From NCBI GenBank assembly GCA_910573755.1, contig CAJTBO010000012.1:62001-126000 (forward strand): a stretch of DNA of 64,000 bases, written 5' to 3'. Origin of the DNA: Lachnospiraceae bacterium. GTDB taxonomy: Bacteria > Bacillota > Clostridia > Lachnospirales > Lachnospiraceae. Made by a program: the position numbers and the translations under genes. Positions 59,760-64,000 of this stretch are shown in pieces (within the stretch, counting starts at the first letter, position 1; the number at the start of each line of letters is the position of its first letter). Below the pieces are notes generated by a model, which saw nothing but the letters and a program-made list of their open reading frames with translations, was not told where the DNA came from and did not search any database.

Positions 59760-59821
59760 GCATTTCTTCAGATTCAGAAAATCCCCTGACTTACAGCGTC
59801 CCTAACCGTGACGCAAGGATT

Positions 59822-59850
59822 ATTATATAATACCTCTCCCCTTATGTCAA
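59822..59850 (-). promoter_or_regulatory. Consensus sigma-A promoter of the tRNA array
   Basis: Minus-strand TTGACA (59845-59850) and TATAAT (59822-59827) are separated by exactly 17 bases, a perfect vegetative promoter, 60 bases upstream of tRNA-Pro. It fits high, constitutive expression of the six tRNA genes as one precursor. Confidence 0.85.
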
Positions 59851-59878
59851 TAAAAAAAATTATTTTTTTTCATTTTTT

Positions 59879-61537
59879 TCAACTTTTCTCTCCCCACTGT
59901 CCGTTCAGCCAGATTTTTCTTTCTTCAAGGAACTTTCTCATATCCTCCGTCCCTTCCTCCCAGCTATCAATACCTCTGTAACAGTTATCCATTCCGGCGG
60001 CGGCTCTGATCCGCTCCCTGTACTCCTCATATCCCGTCTCCAGAAATTTCTCCAGCCAGGGGCCGTACTGCCTTTGATAGCATTTTTCCACCGCCGTGTA
60101 AAACTCCGGCTTTTCATATAACGTTTTGCTCCAGCCTGCCAGATTAACATAAAACCCTTCCGGTTTATGCAGTTCATCCGCCTCGCCCCAGCCCCCGCCG
60201 TTTCCCAGCGCGAGATCATAATCCCATACCGGCCCGGCGTACAGCCTGTCCGCATACCTCGGTTTATAAAAAAACACGCTTGAAGAATTGGCGTCAATAT
60301 TTTTACTGATTTCATCAAGGACGTAACGTCCCGCAAAGGAATCCATATCCATCATCTCTGTGTAAAAAATGCCCGCTCTGCCCTGATCCAGCTCCTCTCC
60401 TTCCGGCAGATATCCGTCCCCGGCAAAAAGCGCGCTTTCAAAATCCTGCACAAAGGCATAGATATACTGTATCTCCTCCACGGATGCATACGCAGGACTT
60501 TTCACCACCACATGCTGTCCGTTTCTTGTCAGAAATTTACTCGGCTCCGCCGCATACCTGACGGGATATTCCATCTCCAGCAGATATCCCCCCTCGATAT
60601 TCTTCGGATTTTCAGGCAGAAACCATCCCTGCAGCAGCGTTTCCTCTTCTCCTGCCAGAGTATAATTCTGATAAGCCGTTACATCGCCGTTTAATTCCCC
60701 GTTCTCCGCCTCCAGATCGCCGATTTCCAGCCTTCCCGGCGCAATATCCGCTTTTTCCGCCAAAAGATAGAGCCCCTGATACTCCCCGTTCACATACAGA
60801 TCCGCCCATTCGCAGCTTAAAGCCCCCGGCAGTGAACATTCCTTTGACATATCCAGAAACAGTTTGTTCCGCATCATGGACGGATCTTTTACATTGGAGA
60901 TCAAAAGCCATTTTTTAGCCGGGTCCATCCCCAAAAGGGATGCCTTTGCAGACAGTTTGATCTGCCATGATTTTTTATTTTCATACCATGTGGAATTTCC
61001 ATGTCCGTGCATGGCTTCGATCTCACCCTGAAAAGCTTTCCGGCCCCCGGGCAGATACAAAATAAGTTTTCCGGCGCTCTCCTTCTCCTTGTCCGCCTCC
61101 AGTTCCTCAAACGGCTCCTCGGTCTCCACCCAGAGGCAGGGCATATTCCGGGACTGCAGCACTTCAGCCTCAAACTCCTGCCCTCCCGCCCGCACCAGCA
61201 CTCTGCCCCGGGTCAGAGCGCTGCGCTCCTTTTGCTTCTCCCTTTGTGCCGGGGCAGCGCCGGTTTCCTCATAAGAAACAATTATTCCCTCTTCCTGCCC
61301 CTTCGGCATCAGTACCGTAACATCAGGCAGCCTCGCAAAGGAGGGCAGAAAAAGATAACATCCGTCACCGTTTTTATCACTCTGCAAAGAGATCCGCAGC
61401 TTTTCCGCGGACACCGGTATTTCCCGTCCGCCCGCCAAAATATATACGAAAAAGGATGCCGCCGCCAGCAAGAGCACCCTTAACATCATCTTCGTTATTT
61501 TTACAACATCCTGATATCCCAAAAGCTTTCCCCGCAT
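59879..61537 (-). CDS. CotH-family kinase-like protein
   Basis: 552 residues from ATG overlapping the stop of the phosphoesterase gene (TGATG); GGAG lies eight bases upstream. An N-terminal membrane helix (about 15-35) anchors an outside domain. CotH motifs: LISNVKDPSMMRNKLFLDMS, WADLYVNGEYQGLYLLAEKA and WDYDLALGNGGG, the last being the metal-binding block. CotH proteins phosphorylate spore-coat proteins in Bacillus; many clostridial homologues are secreted kinases of unknown target. It ends a coupled operon, so a sporulation role is inferred from family alone. Confidence 0.9.
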   Translation of the reverse strand: MRGKLLGYQDVVKITKMMLRVLLLAAASFFVYILAGGREIPVSAEKLRISLQSDKNGDGCYLFLPSFARLPDVTVLMPKGQEEGIIVSYEETGAAPAQREKQKERSALTRGRVLVRAGGQEFEAEVLQSRNMPCLWVETEEPFEELEADKEKESAGKLILYLPGGRKAFQGEIEAMHGHGNSTWYENKKSWQIKLSAKASLLGMDPAKKWLLISNVKDPSMMRNKLFLDMSKECSLPGALSCEWADLYVNGEYQGLYLLAEKADIAPGRLEIGDLEAENGELNGDVTAYQNYTLAGEEETLLQGWFLPENPKNIEGGYLLEMEYPVRYAAEPSKFLTRNGQHVVVKSPAYASVEEIQYIYAFVQDFESALFAGDGYLPEGEELDQGRAGIFYTEMMDMDSFAGRYVLDEISKNIDANSSSVFFYKPRYADRLYAGPVWDYDLALGNGGGWGEADELHKPEGFYVNLAGWSKTLYEKPEFYTAVEKCYQRQYGPWLEKFLETGYEEYRERIRAAAGMDNCYRGIDSWEEGTEDMRKFLEERKIWLNGQWGEKS

Positions 61538-62037
61538 CAATACCGCTCCAGATAATGTATCGTAACTTCCGTCTTTCCTTCCCCGTCAATCTCCATCACC
61601 GCATAGGAAGGTTTCCTGCCCTCCTGTCTCGGATAGGAGAGGCTCCCCGGATTGACCGCCCAGATACCGCCTTTATCGTCTACTGCCGGACGGTGGGTAT
61701 GTCCGTAAAACACCATCTGGTATCCTCTCGCTTTGGCTTCCTGCCTTAAAAACTCGTTGCTCACGGAAATATAATAATTATGCCCGTGGGTTACCAGCGC
61801 TTTATACGGGCCGATCTGGACCTCCACATCATTTTTCAGATTGGAGAAGAAATCATTATTGCCTGCCGCCACAACAAAAGGGCAGTTATTCATTTCCCTC
61901 ACCGCTTCCTCAAATTCATACTCCTGTCCTTCCACATCGCCGCAGTGTATTACAAGAGACACCGGCTTTGTCTCTTCCAGCGCCCTGTAAAAATTCTCCC
62001 CCTGTCTGTGTGTATCGCTTACGATCAGTACCTTCAT
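61537..62037 (-). CDS. YfcE/MJ0936-type metallophosphoesterase
   Basis: 166 residues. Metal-binding blocks SDTHRQGENFYRAL, IHCGDVEG, AAGNNDF, THGHNY and YGHTHRPAVDDKGG, followed by NPGSLSYPR, the order of this phosphodiesterase family. Probably cleaves small phosphodiesters. Starts in a 4-base overlap with rdgB, as is common for this pair in Firmicutes. Confidence 0.94.
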   Translation of the reverse strand: MKVLIVSDTHRQGENFYRALEETKPVSLVIHCGDVEGQEYEFEEAVREMNNCPFVVAAGNNDFFSNLKNDVEVQIGPYKALVTHGHNYYISVSNEFLRQEAKARGYQMVFYGHTHRPAVDDKGGIWAVNPGSLSYPRQEGRKPSYAVMEIDGEGKTEVTIHYLERY

Positions 62038-62657
62038 CTGTTTTCCTCCAAACTCACGCCCAGTTTCTCCCTCATTGCCCGCAGGGCCTTCCCCCGGTGG
62101 CTGATACTGTTCTTATCCTCCGGAGACAACTGCGCCGATGTGCAGTCAAATTCCGGCAGGTAGAAGATCGGGTCATAGCCGAAACCATTCTCTCCTTGCT
62201 CCTCATACCCGATCTGCCCCTCCATCGCGCCTTCCGCCGTCAGCACCCTTCCGTCCGGACAGACCGCCGCAACCGCACAGATAAACCTGGCGCTTCTCTC
62301 CCTGCCTGAAACCCCTTCAAGGCGCCGGATCAGATCCGCATTTTTCACCCGATAGGAAGTGTCATGCCCCAGATAGCGCGCCGAATAAATGCCCGGCTCT
62401 CCGTTCAGGGCATCGATAACAAGCCCCGAATCATCCGCGATCACTATGGCGTCTTTCCAGATCTCATCCCGCGCCGCTTCCTCTGCCACCGCCTTTGCTT
62501 TTATGATGGCATTCTCCAGAAAAGTGCTGCCGTTCTCCTCCGGCTGCGCAAAAAATCCCGCCTCCTTCATTGTTGTCACACCGGCATCCATATCCCGCAG
62601 GATTTCTCTGATTTCTTTTGCTTTATCCTTATTTCCTGTTGCAACTATTACTTTCAT
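62034..62657 (-). CDS. rdgB: XTP/dITP pyrophosphatase (RdgB/HAM1)
   Basis: 207 residues. Removes non-canonical purine nucleotides (ITP, dITP, XTP) from the pool. Signatures are ATGNKDKAKEIREIL at the start, IADDSGLVIDALNGEPGIYS (about 75-95), and the C-terminal GYDPIFYLPE and SHRGKALRA. Length normal. Coupled by 4-base overlaps to genes on both sides. Confidence 0.96.
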   Translation of the reverse strand: MKVIVATGNKDKAKEIREILRDMDAGVTTMKEAGFFAQPEENGSTFLENAIIKAKAVAEEAARDEIWKDAIVIADDSGLVIDALNGEPGIYSARYLGHDTSYRVKNADLIRRLEGVSGRERSARFICAVAAVCPDGRVLTAEGAMEGQIGYEEQGENGFGYDPIFYLPEFDCTSAQLSPEDKNSISHRGKALRAMREKLGVSLEENR

Positions 62658-63403
62658 CTTAATTCCAGTTCCTCAAATGTATCCGTTATCCCCTTACAGA
62701 TCCCTTCCGCGATCCTCTCCTGATACGCCTGCGTAAGAAGCAGCTCTTTTTCCGTTTCATTACTCATATAACCCGGACAGACGACGGCAGCCGGTATGGA
62801 AAGTTCCGTCAAAATACCCTCTTCCACCTCCACAAGCCCCAGCGCCTTTCCCTCTATCGCCGTGACTACCTCCCGCTCCATCCGGTCCGCAAAGCTGCCG
62901 TTTGTCAGCCAGGGACGGAAATACAGGCTGTTGTAACAGACATAGCTGCCGAAAACTTCCGTGTCCGTATCTCCTCCGAGCGTCAGTCCCAGATACAGGC
63001 CTGCCTTGGTCTGTTCCGCCAGCAGCATCTTATTCTCAGGGTCTGCCTCTTTTCCTTCTTCCGAAATACTGTATACCCGTATTCCTTCCGCCTCCAGCAG
63101 CGCCCGGCACCTTTCTTCTATCCGGGCAAGTATTTCTTTTTCCTGACTGTCTGCCCCTTCCGAAGCCTCTGTATTCAGAATGACAGCCCTTTCGTACAGT
63201 TCCGAAGGTTTATAACGATTCCCCTGCAAAATCAATTCATGTCCCGGCCCCGCTTCCGGATCCGCCGTCTCCGGCACGCCGGAAGCACTTCCTGTCTCCG
63301 CGGCAGCCGTCATTCGATTCATGCCCAGACCCGCGACAAGCATAAACGCCGCCGCAAGAAAACTTCCGCCCAGAATGGCGCTCCATCTCATCAGTTTCTT
63401 CAT
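62654..63403 (-). CDS. Degenerate N-acetylmuramoyl-L-alanine amidase-like protein
   Basis: 249 residues. An N-terminal signal/membrane segment (about 8-34) leads to an exported domain. The C-terminal PAAVVCPGYMSNETEKELLL is clearly the Amidase_3 block, normally PAVLVE.GF.SN..E...L, but the catalytic Glu is replaced by Cys, and no zinc-ligand DPGHGG start is visible (VILNTEASEG stands there). It is therefore probably not an active amidase; a structural or regulatory cell-wall role is possible. Part of the coupled operon. Confidence 0.75.
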   Translation of the reverse strand: MKKLMRWSAILGGSFLAAAFMLVAGLGMNRMTAAAETGSASGVPETADPEAGPGHELILQGNRYKPSELYERAVILNTEASEGADSQEKEILARIEERCRALLEAEGIRVYSISEEGKEADPENKMLLAEQTKAGLYLGLTLGGDTDTEVFGSYVCYNSLYFRPWLTNGSFADRMEREVVTAIEGKALGLVEVEEGILTELSIPAAVVCPGYMSNETEKELLLTQAYQERIAEGICKGITDTFEELELR

Positions 63404-64000
63404 CCCGTCATCTCACCGGCTTTCTTTTTTCCGGGCGGTTTCGGCCCCGTATACTGATAAAAATAGGTCTTCATCATCCCGTTATATATCTTCCTGTTTT
63501 TATCCGCCTTTTTCCCGATGCTTTCTTCCGCCTTATCATAGGCCGAGATCAGATACATCGACCAGCTGTCAAGACTGCCGTATCTTACGCCAAGCATCCG
63601 GTAAAGTTCCGGCAGTTCTTCTTTCTCCTTCAGCCGCTCCCCGTAGGGCGGATTTGTGATCAGAAAACCATATTTTTTCGGATGGCTCAACTCCGACACC
63701 GGACGCCTCTGAAAGTGTATCAGCCTGTCCACTCCAGCCCGTTTTGCATTTTCTCTGGAAATGGCGACCATGGCGTCATCGATATCATATCCCTGAATAT
63801 CCGTCTCCACAGACAGATCCACCAGATCATTCGCTTCATCCAGCACATCATACCACTGTTTTTTGGGAATCAGATGGTCCCACTCTTCCGATATAAACTC
63901 CCGGCTGAGCCCCGGTGCCATATTCGCTGCCATCATGGCCGCCTCAATCGGAAAAGTCCCGCTGCCGCAGAAAGGATCCACCAAAATCCGGTCCTTTTTC
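63400..64000 (-). CDS. RlmL/YpsC-like 23S rRNA methyltransferase (partial)
   Basis: The gene continues beyond the window's right edge; only its last 200 codons are here, so the N-terminal THUMP domain is not seen. The catalytic half has DPFCGSGTFPIEAAMMAANM, the class I motif I of N2-guanine/base methyltransferases, and ITNPPYGERL, the catalytic NPPY motif. Firmicutes YpsC-type enzymes methylate 23S rRNA. The reading frame is open through position 64000. Confidence 0.9.
   Translation of the reverse strand, partial: KKDRILVDPFCGSGTFPIEAAMMAANMAPGLSREFISEEWDHLIPKKQWYDVLDEANDLVDLSVETDIQGYDIDDAMVAISRENAKRAGVDRLIHFQRRPVSELSHPKKYGFLITNPPYGERLKEKEELPELYRMLGVRYGSLDSWSMYLISAYDKAEESIGKKADKNRKIYNGMMKTYFYQYTGPKPPGKKKAGEMTG

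Overview
The window reads as chromosomal DNA of a motile, probably spore-forming Gram-positive gut clostridium, most likely Lachnospiraceae. The signs are the short Firmicutes-type glutamine synthetase, an AGGAGG-type ribosome binding site before most genes, a CotH spore-coat-like kinase, a sigma-28-type promoter ahead of a flagellin gene, and many intrinsic terminators. Almost every gene lies on the minus strand, so transcription runs from high to low coordinates.

Layout. 1-16 kb is a fairly GC-rich housekeeping section: glnA with a promoter and leader hairpin, NAD synthetase, Hsp33, a lipoprotein and methyltransferase pair, a COG2426 membrane protein, hisC, two glycosyltransferases with an unlisted 41-residue membrane protein, and a response regulator/histidine kinase pair. 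15.8-17.4 kb is an AAA ATPase fused to a nuclease-like domain. 17.6-54.4 kb is a large glycan-modification island, all on the minus strand. At its upstream end is flagellin (54.6-56.1 kb), with its own sigma-28-type promoter and a structured leader. 56.4-59.8 kb holds a tRNA-Leu, a MATE transporter gene split by an IS200-like element, and six tRNA genes (Pro, Gly, Arg, His, Gln, Lys) behind a consensus promoter. 59.9-64 kb is a translationally coupled housekeeping operon: RlmL-like, degenerate amidase, rdgB, yfcE-like, cotH-like.

The island is the exciting part because it joins two rare phosphorus chemistries. One part (23.5-29.1 kb) encodes four enzymes whose families match the Campylobacter jejuni capsular O-methyl-phosphoramidate pathway: a glutamine kinase-like phosphotransferase (Cj1418 type), a phosphoglutamine cytidylyltransferase-like enzyme (Cj1416 type), a class-I glutamine-amidotransferase-like hydrolase (Cj1417 type) and an APS-kinase-like kinase (Cj1415 type). 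Methyltransferases and two alkaline-phosphatase-superfamily proteins lie around them. A second part (38.6-52 kb) encodes a phosphonate pathway: PEP mutase fused to a cytidylyltransferase (the layout of Fom1 in fosfomycin synthesis), phosphonopyruvate decarboxylase, a nucleotidyltransferase, a Rossmann oxidoreductase, a third alkaline-phosphatase-superfamily protein, a LicD-type phosphotransferase and a cytidylyltransferase-oxidoreductase fusion. No 2-aminoethylphosphonate transaminase is visible. At least seven proteins in the island carry a similar GxGxxG...DN nucleotide-binding-like domain, joined to glycosyltransferase, methyltransferase, sulfatase-like or ParB-like domains. My inference is that the cell decorates its flagellin, or another surface glycan, with phosphonate and phosphoramidate groups.

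Functions come from reading motifs and family resemblance by eye; no database search was run. Starts were moved from the longest possible frame where a ribosome binding site or a known family start favoured it; these choices are noted.
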